Position numbers and translations under genes: made by a program. The notes under the pieces are model-generated. The model did not search any database, had not been told where the DNA came from, and worked only from the letters and a program-made list of their open reading frames with translations. Positions 1-5,965 of a stretch of 20,429 nt of DNA are shown piece after piece. The stretch comes from JBEKTW01 sp049515655 (lineage in GTDB: Bacteria > Bacteroidota > Ignavibacteria > UBA10030 > SZUA-254): NCBI GenBank assembly GCA_049515655.1, contig JBEKTW010000038.1, positions 1 to 20,429 of the forward strand. Direction: 5' to 3'. Numbering within the stretch: the first letter of the stretch is position 1; every line of letters begins with the position of its first letter.

Positions 1-1026
1 TTCAACGTGGGCAACACGAAGACGGGTGGAATGACGATTGGCGTGCCGACGGATAGCTTGAAGGGATATCTGGCGTGGGTCGTCATGCAGTCGCCCGCGA
101 AGGTCACGGGGTCGCTGTTCGTGAAACCGAGCACCCTCCAAACCGGTACGGCTCGTGGATTGGACTTCAAGGCGCCGGGCGGCGTAGTAGGAGACACGAC
201 GAAATCGTCGAACTGGCTGAAGGGTGCGCAGAGCTCACTCTCGCCAAAGTCGACTCAGGACAACGAGTTGTTTGGAAACCTTGTGGCGTTGAAGCTGAGC
301 ATCGCGGCGAGCTATGATACGATCACGCCGGTGGGACTTGGCGAGATGATCTATGACGACGGTACGAGCAATCCGCTGAACGGGATGATGGTAAAGGACA
401 TCGCGTTGCGAGCGGACACGCTGATGACGGGATACGTGACGTACCGATGGGATACGACGTGGAACACGAAGCATACGGTGCCGAAGGTGAAGCTGGTGCG
501 GATCCGGAACTTTGCGAATGCCGCGACGTATGCGAATCTTGCGGCGACGATCCTCGGTATCGATACGGCGTTTGAAGGGCCGCTGGATACGGTGAGTTTC
601 TCGAGCGCACTGGTGGTCAAAGGCACGCGCCGGCTGGTGGATATAGGGTTCCTGCACGTGAATCCGAGCATCCAACCGTCGAGGAACAGGGGACCGAGAT
701 CGCTGGTTACGGCGGAGGACGTGACGCCGGTGGCGTACACGTTGTACCAGAACTATCCGAACCCGTTCAACCCGACGACGACGATCCGGTTCGACCTGCC
801 GCAGCAGGCGGTGGTGACGTTGAAGATTTACAACATCCTGGGCCAGGAAGTGGCGACGTTGTTCGACCGTCAGCAGATGGACAACGGTACGCAGGAAGTG
901 CAATTCAACGCATCGCGGCTGGCGTCGGGCGTGTACTTCTACCGGATGATTGCCGAAGGAATGAACGACGACGGTTTGAAGACGTCGACGTTCGTGACGG
1001 TAAAGAAGATGTTACTCCTCAAATAA
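1..1026 (+). CDS. T9SS C-terminal sorting-domain protein, 5' truncated by the window
   Basis: The reading frame is open from base 1, so the start codon and any signal peptide lie upstream; the GTG at 7 is probably internal. The last ~95 residues form a type IX secretion type A sorting domain: a linker with QNYPNPFNPTTTIRFDLP, then a beta-sandwich with VTLKIYNILGQEVATL and a GVYFYRM segment near the end. In the family this tail directs export across the outer membrane and is removed by the sortase. The ~240 residues before it carry many Thr, Ser and Gly and no catalytic motif I recognise, so the substrate function is unknown. The gene is followed by hairpins and a terminator. Sorting-domain call is firm; the function of the rest is open. 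Confidence 0.9.
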   Translation, partial: FNVGNTKTGGMTIGVPTDSLKGYLAWVVMQSPAKVTGSLFVKPSTLQTGTARGLDFKAPGGVVGDTTKSSNWLKGAQSSLSPKSTQDNELFGNLVALKLSIAASYDTITPVGLGEMIYDDGTSNPLNGMMVKDIALRADTLMTGYVTYRWDTTWNTKHTVPKVKLVRIRNFANAATYANLAATILGIDTAFEGPLDTVSFSSALVVKGTRRLVDIGFLHVNPSIQPSRNRGPRSLVTAEDVTPVAYTLYQNYPNPFNPTTTIRFDLPQQAVVTLKIYNILGQEVATLFDRQQMDNGTQEVQFNASRLASGVYFYRMIAEGMNDDGLKTSTFVTVKKMLLLK

Positions 1027-1039
1027 GGGGAGTATGAAA

Positions 1040-1074
1040 GGAGTAATCCCGCGTGTTTTTCGCGGGAATGCTCC
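1040..1074 (+). other. Long hairpin just after the T9SS gene
   Basis: GGAG-TAA-TCCCGCG (1040-1053) pairs with CGCGGGA-ATG-CTCC (1061-1074): two helices separated by a symmetric 3x3 internal loop, with loop TGTTTTT. No T-run follows, so by itself it is not a canonical intrinsic terminator. It may protect the mRNA 3' end. Confidence 0.5.
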
Positions 1075-1082
1075 TCAAGTGA

Positions 1083-1135
1083 TGTAACGCAACAGGAGCA
1101 AACCGGCTCCGCAATAGTGGGCTGGTGGAGTTACA
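1083..1135 (+). other. Possible structured RNA segment before the terminator
   Basis: TGTAAC (1083-1088) can pair with GTTACA (1130-1135), enclosing a hairpin GGAGC (1095-1099) / GCTCC (1106-1110) and a GU-rich unpaired arm. It sits directly between the stop-codon hairpin and the intrinsic terminator. It matches no RNA family I know. This is a fold by eye only. Confidence 0.25.
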
Positions 1136-1136
1136 C

Positions 1137-1174
1137 AAGCAGGCGAAGGTTGAAATCTTCGCCTGCTTTTTTTT
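1137..1174 (+). terminator. Intrinsic terminator of the T9SS gene
   Basis: AAGCAGGCGAAG (1137-1148) pairs perfectly with CTTCGCCTGCTT (1157-1168) around an 8-nt loop, and the T-run extends through 1174. It ends the transcription unit of the T9SS substrate about 110-150 nt after its stop codon. Confidence 0.85.
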
Positions 1175-1247
1175 GGCCTTTGCTCATTTCAACGCCTGCC
1201 CTGAAATGCTTCAATTCAGGGTCCTCGCCGAACTCATCCCCTCTGAT

Positions 1248-1522
1248 CCCCTTCCCTACAAGTAGGGAAGGGGAAGCGCTTCCGTGGCCAACGTCCCTCT
1301 CTAAAATTAGAGAGGGACTACAGGGTGAGTTCGAAAGGTAACCTTCAACGTTGAATGTACAGGGCAGAAGGTTACCTTTTGCGACAGACCCGGCTGGGAG
1401 GGAGCTGCTAAACCTTCACAAGGTTTGGCCAGGTACAATCATGGAAAACCTTGTGAAGGTTCACGTGGCAGGGGAGGCAGAGGGTTTACCCACCGAAGGT
1501 GGACTTGTCCACCGCAGGTGGG
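1248..1522. repeat. REP-like palindrome cluster A (five inverted repeats in series)
   Basis: This non-coding stretch holds a run of palindromes: CCCCTTCCCTAC/GTAGGGAAGGGG (1248-1273, 12 bp, 2-nt loop); the perfect palindrome GGAAGCGCTTCC (1272-1283); GTCCCTCTCTAA/TTAGAGAGGGAC (1293-1318); AAAGGTAACCTTC/GAAGGTTACCTTT (1334-1379); AACCTTCACAAGGTTT/AAACCTTGTGAAGGTT (1411-1461); and an imperfect CCCACC...GGTGGAC / GTCCACC...GGTGGG pair (1489-1522, 13 of 16 positions). I see no gene in 1175-1552. The purine/pyrimidine-rich units resemble cluster B near 12,970. A RAYT gene near 19,889 offers a possible source. Confidence 0.7.
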
Positions 1523-1552
1523 GGTAGAGGGTTATCCGGCCGGGAGCGACGA

Positions 1553-1581
1553 TTGCTATTTTTGTGGTTTTTTGATATGTT
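1553..1581 (+). promoter_or_regulatory. Putative promoter of the yjbQ-lpxL-heptosyltransferase unit
   Basis: TTGCTA (1553-1558) and TATGTT (1576-1581) are separated by 17 nt in a T-rich stretch directly after the palindrome cluster and about 70 nt before the yjbQ start. Pattern match only. Confidence 0.35.
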
Positions 1582-1649
1582 AATAACGCCTTTGTCTTGC
1601 GCCCGGGCCGCGCCCGAAACAGGATTGGATTAACATTAGCCGATACCGG

Positions 1650-2063
1650 ATGAAATCTGCTACCGAATACCTTTGGTTCAACACGAAGAAAAAGAGAGAG
1701 TATATCAATATTACATCCGACGTCGCTCAGGTCGTTCAAAAGAGCGGCGTCAAGGAAGGAATGGTGCTCATTTCCGCCATGCACATCACCGCGGGGGTCT
1801 ACGTGAATGATGCGGAGGATGGCCTCATTCATGATATTGATGAATGGCTGGAGTCGTTGGCGCCATTTAAGCCCAGTTATCGTCATCATCGCACGGGCGA
1901 AACTAACGCCGACGCGCACTTGAAAAGCCTCCTCATGCACCACGAAGTAATCGTTCCGGTCACCGGTGGTAAACTCGATTTCGGTCCATGGCAGCAAATC
2001 TATTACGCGGAGTTTGACGGTCAACGGCGCAAGCGGGTTGTCATAAAGGTCATGGGGGAGTGA
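1650..2063 (+). CDS. yjbQ: YjbQ/UPF0047 family protein
   Basis: The 137-aa product is full length for the YjbQ (UPF0047) family, small beta-rich proteins sometimes annotated as secondary thiamine-phosphate synthase because E. coli YjbQ can supply weak thiamine-phosphate synthase activity; the physiological role is not settled. Family landmarks are the histidine in MHITAG (residue 45), YRHH near 80, DAHLKS near 90, and the C-terminal stretch with VPVTGGKLDFGPWQQIYY near 102-119. The HTSA-type motif reads HITA here. The ATG at 1650 has no convincing ribosome binding site. It leads a + strand unit with the acyltransferase 72 nt downstream, although no functional link to lipid A is evident. Confidence 0.85.
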   Translation: MKSATEYLWFNTKKKREYINITSDVAQVVQKSGVKEGMVLISAMHITAGVYVNDAEDGLIHDIDEWLESLAPFKPSYRHHRTGETNADAHLKSLLMHHEVIVPVTGGKLDFGPWQQIYYAEFDGQRRKRVVIKVMGE

Positions 2064-2135
2064 TACCGTGCGAACGGAACAATTGTTCACAACCGGCTCC
2101 GGCATGATGCTCAAAGGAACTATTCGGCGGCCCGC

Positions 2136-3056
2136 ATGAAGCATTACTTCGAGTTTGCGATCTTCCAGGTCTTCAGGTGGTGTGTTCTGCTCCTGCCGCT
2201 GAAGTCTGCCCAGCGACTGGGCGGATATCTTGGGTCACTGGCGTTTCACCTCTATACTCCGCGCAAGAACATCGCGTTGGAGAATCTGCGTCATGCGTTT
2301 CCGGATAAAACGGAGGAGGAACTTCGGAAAATCGCTCAAGGAGCATTCCGGAACTACGGCATCGCGCTTGTGGAATTGCTGTGGTTTCCGAACCTCGACG
2401 ATAAAGCACTCCGTCGATTGGTCGAGATCGAGAACCTCGAGTTGATGAAGGCGGCGTATGCCCGGGGGAAAGGGCTGATCATGCTTTCCGGTCATTTTGG
2501 CAACTGGGAACTGATTGCCCTGGCAATGGGCTACCTGAGCAAGTTGCCCATCACGATCATTGTCCAGACGCAGGCCAATAAGCTGGTCGATGACGTGATC
2601 AATCGCAATCGATGCCTGCTCGGGAACAGGGTCGTCCCGATGGGAATGTCCGTGCGTGAAATTATCAGGACGCTCGACGAGGGTGGAGTTGTCGCAATCG
2701 CGCCGGACCAAAGCGGGGCGATGGAAGGCGCGTTTGTGAATTTTTTCGGCCGCAGCGTTGCAACCCATAAGGGTCCCGCCGTGTTCGCCCTGCGCAGCGG
2801 CGCGCCGGTCCAGATGGGATTCATCACGCGCAAGCCGGGCGGCAGATACACGGTCGTGCTCGAGGAGATTCCCACGGGCGACCTCACCGACAACACGGAA
2901 GAAAGCGTGGTGGAGCTGACGCGCAGGCACACCGCACTCCTGGAGAAATACGTCCGGATGCACCCGGATCATTGGTTGTGGATGCACAGGCGCTGGAAGC
3001 ACACGCAGGAACAGGTCGAACAATTGGAACAATCCTCTGCACGTGCCAGCATCTGA
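2136..3056 (+). CDS. LpxL/HtrB-type lipid A late acyltransferase
   Basis: The 306-aa protein belongs to the lysophospholipid acyltransferase-like family (PF03279) that adds secondary acyl chains to lipid A at the inner membrane. Residues ~8-40 form the hydrophobic N-terminal anchor. LSGHFGNWE carries the catalytic HX4E motif (H120, E125). Later family blocks are VAIAPDQSG, NFFGRSVATHKGPAVFALRSG and a C-terminal HPDHWLWMHRRWK. Length is normal. The ATG at 2136 lacks a well-placed Shine-Dalgarno sequence. The 3' end overlaps the next gene by 14 nt, implying translational coupling and a shared role in LPS assembly. Whether it is LpxL-, LpxM- or LpxP-like cannot be decided from sequence alone. 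Confidence 0.93.
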   Translation: MKHYFEFAIFQVFRWCVLLLPLKSAQRLGGYLGSLAFHLYTPRKNIALENLRHAFPDKTEEELRKIAQGAFRNYGIALVELLWFPNLDDKALRRLVEIENLELMKAAYARGKGLIMLSGHFGNWELIALAMGYLSKLPITIIVQTQANKLVDDVINRNRCLLGNRVVPMGMSVREIIRTLDEGGVVAIAPDQSGAMEGAFVNFFGRSVATHKGPAVFALRSGAPVQMGFITRKPGGRYTVVLEEIPTGDLTDNTEESVVELTRRHTALLEKYVRMHPDHWLWMHRRWKHTQEQVEQLEQSSARASI

Positions 3057-4113
3057 GATCCGTAACGCCCTCATCGTCCAGACGGCCTTTCTTGGGGATG
3101 TAATCCTCACGCTCCCTCTCGTCCAGGTCCTGAAGCGCAGTTTTCCTTCCACCGGCATCGACATCGTCGTCACGCCGCAGGCGGCGAAGTTGTTGCAGAA
3201 CCATCCTGCCCTTCGCGCCGTTCTTGAGTTCGACAAGCGCGGCAAGGATTCGGGAATCGGAGGCCTGATGAGCAAGGTCTCGCAGATCCGGAAAGGGAAA
3301 TACGAGCTTGCCGTCGTCCCGCACCGTTCGCTGCGCAGCGCTCTGCTCGTACGCCTTGGAAACATTCCTCTCCGTATCGGATTTCACACCAGTGCGGGGA
3401 AAATCCTCTTTAATGAAGTGGTCCGGTATGAGAAATCGCTTCATGAAGTCGAGCGGAATTTGCGCCTGCTCGGGCCGTTGGGAATCGAGGAGAAGGGCGC
3501 GGAATATCCGGAGTTGTACCCGGCCGACGATGACCGGCGCGCCGTGAACGACTTTCTCAAGCTGGCCGGCATCAAAGATCGGACCAAGCTGATAGCCGTC
3601 GCGCCCGGGACGGTCTGGAACACCAAACGCTGGTTGAAAGAACGATTTGTCGAGCTTTCGCGGAAGCTCGTCGAAGCCGGTTGGGGGGTGGTGCTGATAG
3701 GAGGTCGGAGTGACGTTTCACTGTGTGATGGGATTGTTCACGACATCTCCTTGCCCGGCGTGTTTTCCACTGCCGGGGAGCTCACTCTTTTACAGTGCGC
3801 AGAGCTGATCCGTCGCTGCCAGGCCCTGGTGTGCAATGACAGCGCTCCGATGCATCTTGCGGTCGCCGTTCGAACGCCCGTCGTCGCGGTGTTCGGTGCG
3901 ACAGTTCCGGAGTTTGGATTTGCGCCGTACGGAAAATACGATACGGTAGTTGAAACAAAAGGCTTGGCGTGCCGGCCGTGCAGCATTCATGGAGGGGAGA
4001 GATGCCCGATCTCAACCTTCGAGTGTATGGTAAAAATATCCGCGGACGAGGTATTGCGGGCAGTCATGCAGGCTGTGGAACGGGCCAGGGCGGCGATGAG
4101 GGCCTCGTCATGA
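3043..4113 (+). CDS. ADP-heptose:LPS heptosyltransferase-like glycosyltransferase (GT9)
   Basis: The 356-aa protein matches glycosyltransferase family 9 (WaaF/WaaC-like, GT-B fold), which transfers heptose from ADP-heptose onto the LPS inner core at the cytoplasmic face. Landmarks are an N-terminal Rossmann strand with LIVQTAFLGDVILTLPL (10-26), VAPGTVWNTKRW (186-197) at the start of the donor domain, AGELTLLQCAELI, CNDSAPMHLA (264-273) and FGATVPEFGFAPYG. A cysteine group (310, 313, 321, 328) near the end is common in bacterial WaaF-like proteins. A GTG start at 3043 lies inside the end of the acyltransferase gene (14-nt overlap). The acceptor sugar is unknown, so WaaF is not assigned by name. 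Confidence 0.9.
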   Translation: MPASEIRNALIVQTAFLGDVILTLPLVQVLKRSFPSTGIDIVVTPQAAKLLQNHPALRAVLEFDKRGKDSGIGGLMSKVSQIRKGKYELAVVPHRSLRSALLVRLGNIPLRIGFHTSAGKILFNEVVRYEKSLHEVERNLRLLGPLGIEEKGAEYPELYPADDDRRAVNDFLKLAGIKDRTKLIAVAPGTVWNTKRWLKERFVELSRKLVEAGWGVVLIGGRSDVSLCDGIVHDISLPGVFSTAGELTLLQCAELIRRCQALVCNDSAPMHLAVAVRTPVVAVFGATVPEFGFAPYGKYDTVVETKGLACRPCSIHGGERCPISTFECMVKISADEVLRAVMQAVERARAAMRASS

Positions 4114-4203
4114 AAGTAAAGCGCCGCCCTTTGCGCCGCCTCAATTTGCCTTCGAGTGGCTCAGTTTGAGGATTGGCTAAGTCAAAGTATGCGGAAGCTC
4201 TAT

Positions 4204-4232
4204 TTGCTTCTTAATTCCTATTCCATTACTAT
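4204..4232 (+). promoter_or_regulatory. Putative promoter of the Panacea pair
   Basis: TTGCTT (4204-4209) and TACTAT (4227-4232) are 17 nt apart in an AT-rich stretch. The predicted transcription start would fall at or next to the ATG at 4239, suggesting leaderless translation from that codon. Confidence 0.45.
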
Positions 4233-4238
4233 TATATT

Positions 4239-4889
4239 ATGTTAAGTCGTATTGAGCCAAAGATTCACTTCCCGTTTTCCCTTAAAAAGGGGGTGGCAAT
4301 GCTGCAGTATTTGTTGCAGCAGGTAGGGGGTGAATATACCTATATGGGTCTGCTGAAATTGGCCTTTTTTGCTGACAGATACCATGTCAGAAAATATGCT
4401 CGTCCGATTTCGATGGACGAGTATTACGCTTTCCCATATGGGCCGGGCGGAAGTATGTTGAAAGACATTCTGCTTGAACCCGAAGTGATATTCTTTCAAC
4501 AGGAAAATCCCATAGAACGTTCTTCGGCATATAACGTCAGGCTTGTCTCACAAAATATCGATCTTAAACAGTTCTCAAAAGCGGATATTGATGCGCTTTC
4601 TTTTTCGACCAATAATTTTGCAGATATTGGTAAGAGACCAAAGGGTGAATTTATACTTTCTGATATTAGTCATGCTTACCCTGAATGGGACCAATATGCA
4701 GACTTGTTCAATTCTGGAAAGACAAAGAGAGAGAGTATTTGCTACGAAGATTTTCTTTCTGAGCCCAAAGAAAATCACCCCATGTTTTTGAAACATCGTT
4801 TTATCGACCCATTTGATAAACTCACTGAAGAAGAAAGAACCGACCTGATTGATGAAATGCGAGAATATAGTGCCGTTCTTTCATCATGA
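4239..4889 (+). CDS. Panacea-domain (DUF4065/SocA-like) antitoxin candidate
   Basis: The 216-aa protein begins with a region resembling the Panacea/DUF4065 domain: FSLKKGVAMLQYLL (13-26), YTYMGLLKLAFFADRYHV (33-50), KYARPISMDEYYAFPYGP (52-69), then GSMLKDIL. Panacea proteins are antitoxins of many toxin-antitoxin pairs, and SocA of Caulobacter is a related adaptor-like antitoxin. The C-terminal half (~90-216) is charged and not recognised; in such proteins this part may confer toxin specificity. Its stop overlaps the next start by 4 nt (ATGA), the usual arrangement of a TA operon. An alternative ATG at 4299 has a good Shine-Dalgarno sequence (AAAGGGGG, 4286-4293) but would remove the first conserved block. 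Base composition is lower in GC than neighbouring genes. Domain call is fairly sure; antitoxin activity is inferred. Confidence 0.75.
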   Translation: MLSRIEPKIHFPFSLKKGVAMLQYLLQQVGGEYTYMGLLKLAFFADRYHVRKYARPISMDEYYAFPYGPGGSMLKDILLEPEVIFFQQENPIERSSAYNVRLVSQNIDLKQFSKADIDALSFSTNNFADIGKRPKGEFILSDISHAYPEWDQYADLFNSGKTKRESICYEDFLSEPKENHPMFLKHRFIDPFDKLTEEERTDLIDEMREYSAVLSS

Positions 4890-5302
4890 CTTTAGAAACA
4901 GGCAATGTTTTCTTGCTGAGAGAATTTGACCGGACGGGCTACGATCCGCATTATCGGATTGTTGTACACAAAACAGCATCTCAGCAACTTGTTCTTGTTT
5001 ATCCAAGCAGACAGATTGAAAAAGTAAGAAACCGCTGCTGTCGAAAGTCCCCACCCCTGCCAAATGGGGCCGTTCCCCCCACCTATGTTGAGATTCCAAT
5101 TGGTGCTTGTGACGCGCTTCCCTCGCTATGTGCTGTTGACTGCAATAAAGCCTATATCAGATCGGAAGCGGATTGTATCAATGGGGACGACTTTAAGCCG
5201 AGAGAGGGGAAACTTGATCCACAATACCTCGCAAAGATTAGATATGGAATTGAGCATAGCGATGATGTGGAAGAGGGCGTTATTGATGCTCTGAGTCAAT
5301 GA
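4886..5302 (+). CDS. Unrecognised 138-aa protein, toxin candidate paired with the Panacea gene
   Basis: I do not recognise a family with certainty. The order of segments resembles the PemK/MazF SH3-like barrel: GNVFLL near the N terminus, HYRIVVHK (22-29), QLVLVYPS (34-41), TYVEIPIG (66-73), SLCAVDCNKAYI (80-91), and a C-terminal helix with LDPQYLAKIRYGI (110-122). It has six cysteines (51, 52, 75, 82, 86, 97), unusual for this fold. The start overlaps the stop of the Panacea gene by 4 nt, so the two are translationally coupled. It is the last gene before the right terminal repeat. Toxin function is inferred from context only. The CDS itself is credible because of the coupling and shared AT-rich composition. 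Confidence 0.6.
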   Translation: MTLETGNVFLLREFDRTGYDPHYRIVVHKTASQQLVLVYPSRQIEKVRNRCCRKSPPLPNGAVPPTYVEIPIGACDALPSLCAVDCNKAYIRSEADCINGDDFKPREGKLDPQYLAKIRYGIEHSDDVEEGVIDALSQ

Positions 5303-5338
5303 CATAACAAAGCCGCTTTTCTTCCTTGTTTTCCCCTC

Positions 5339-5395
5339 TTCAAACTGGACGGCACTTAAGTTTTAAACTGAACCATTCCTATTCAAACTGAGCCA
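5339..5395. repeat. Three serial AAACTG repeats at the right end of the cargo element
   Basis: TTCAAACTGGAC (5339-5350), TTTAAACTGAACC (5362-5374) and TTCAAACTGAGCC (5382-5394) are variants of one unit at 23- and 20-nt core spacing. The outermost is the exact inverse of the left-end repeat at 4157-4169. This is the arrangement expected of a multi-site transposase-binding terminus. Confidence 0.6.
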
Positions 5396-5421
5396 GCACC
5401 CCGCCAGGCCAGTTGAATTGC

Positions 5422-5450
5422 TTGAAAATCTGCCGAATTTTTGCTACATT
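5422..5450 (+). promoter_or_regulatory. Putative promoter reading toward tRNA-Arg
   Basis: TTGAAA (5422-5427) and TACATT (5445-5450) are 17 nt apart. No protein gene follows for 500 nt. It could drive the tRNA about 400 nt away, now separated from it by repeat DNA, or an unannotated short RNA. I cannot tell which. Confidence 0.3.
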
Positions 5451-5567
5451 GTTTGGGATTCGTTGATAGCAGCGCGCGCGTTCGCGGTTTTTGTGAATAC
5501 AGCCCATGCCATTGCGATGTATCTGAGTAAGTGATGTTACGCGGAGCCATGATTGCTACTGAAGAAC

Positions 5568-5810
5568 TCTAAATTCGAATATCTTCGCCATAGGCGCATC
5601 CTCAGCCTCTGGCGGAGAAACACTAAACAAACCCTAAATTCGAAACACCAATTCCGAAACGACCACGAGGATTTTGGTGTTATTGCACCAAAAACGTTTG
5701 GCAGTTTGGTCGAATCCCGAGTGATGTTTTTGAATTTTGGATTTAGTGCTTGGATTTTGTTTATGATTTCGGATTTAGTGCTTAGAATTTGTCTATGATT
5801 TTGGAGATCC
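5568..5810. repeat. AT-rich foldback-like repeat element
   Basis: The left part holds CTAAATTCGAA-type words (5568-5580, 5634-5645) and CACTAAACAAA. The right part holds GGATTTAGTGCTT and GAATTTTGG, which are their approximate reverse complements, so the whole can fold back imperfectly. The centre holds TTTTGGTG (5672-5679) / CACCAAAA (5686-5693). Similar degenerate repeats occur in several unrelated genomes and are often relics. No coding potential is visible here. Confidence 0.4.
5739..5802. repeat. Two tandem 32-bp repeats
   Basis: Positions 5739-5770 and 5771-5802 are directly adjacent copies starting GGATTTAGTGCTT and differing at 4 of 32 positions. They form the right part of the AT-rich repeat upstream of tRNA-Arg. 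Confidence 0.85.
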
Positions 5811-5848
5811 AACATTGTATTGCGCAACGTCACTGAGTAGGTCGCCAT

Positions 5849-5922
5849 GCGCCCGTAGCTCAGCTGGATAGAGCGACAGCCTCCGGAGCTGTAGGTCAGG
5901 CGTTCGAATCGCCTCGGGCGTA
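5849..5922 (+). tRNA. tRNA-Arg (anticodon CCG)
   Basis: A full cloverleaf is readable: acceptor GCGCCCG (5849-5855) / CGGGCGT (5915-5921) with one terminal G-T pair; D stem GCTC/GAGC with loop AGCTGGATA; anticodon stem ACAGC/GCTGT (5876-5880, 5888-5892) with loop CTCCGGA, giving anticodon CCG (5883-5885); variable AGGTC; T stem AGGCG/CGCCT with loop TTCGAAT; discriminator A at 5922. CCA is not encoded. It reads CGG arginine codons. Confidence 0.95.
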
Positions 5923-5965
5923 CAAATAATCCAAACAACATTCATATGAACATTCTCGCACGACT

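Larger units (their letters stand above)
4157..5395. mobile_element. Putative transposase-less cargo element with IS21-like ends
   Basis: TGGCTCAGTTTGA (4157-4169) recurs as its exact reverse complement TCAAACTGAGCCA (5383-5395). The pair encloses precisely the two-gene antitoxin/partner island and its promoter. Inside the right end the core AAACTG is repeated at 5342, 5365 and 5385 (23- and 20-nt spacing). Inside the left end a degenerate copy TGGCTAAGT begins at 4174. Ends with serial transposase-binding repeats are known from IS21-family elements. No transposase gene lies between the ends and I find no clear target-site duplication. The interior is visibly AT-richer than the flanks. The boundaries are seen directly; the mobile-element interpretation is inference. 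Confidence 0.5.

Noticed and set aside
1083..1135. Cyclic-di-GMP (GEMM) riboswitch
   Set aside because: Words such as GCAAACC and AGTGGG are superficially similar, but the second helix and conserved downstream half of the motif are missing, and the segment lies at a transcript end rather than before a gene.
1117..1341. Short + strand open frame through the terminator and palindromes
   Set aside because: It spans an intrinsic terminator and REP-like DNA, has no ribosome binding site and gives low-complexity translation.
1461..2144. Antisense open frame covering yjbQ and its leader
   Set aside because: yjbQ on the + strand has clear family motifs, and the frame also runs through palindromic repeat DNA.
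2235..3365. Long antisense open frame (376 codons) across the acyltransferase and heptosyltransferase genes
   Set aside because: It is antisense to two clearly recognised overlapping genes, crosses their boundary and has no recognisable protein features. It is a shadow of GC-biased codons.
5739..5802. CRISPR-like repeats
   Set aside because: There are only two copies, directly adjacent with no spacer, and no cas genes. It is a simple tandem duplication.
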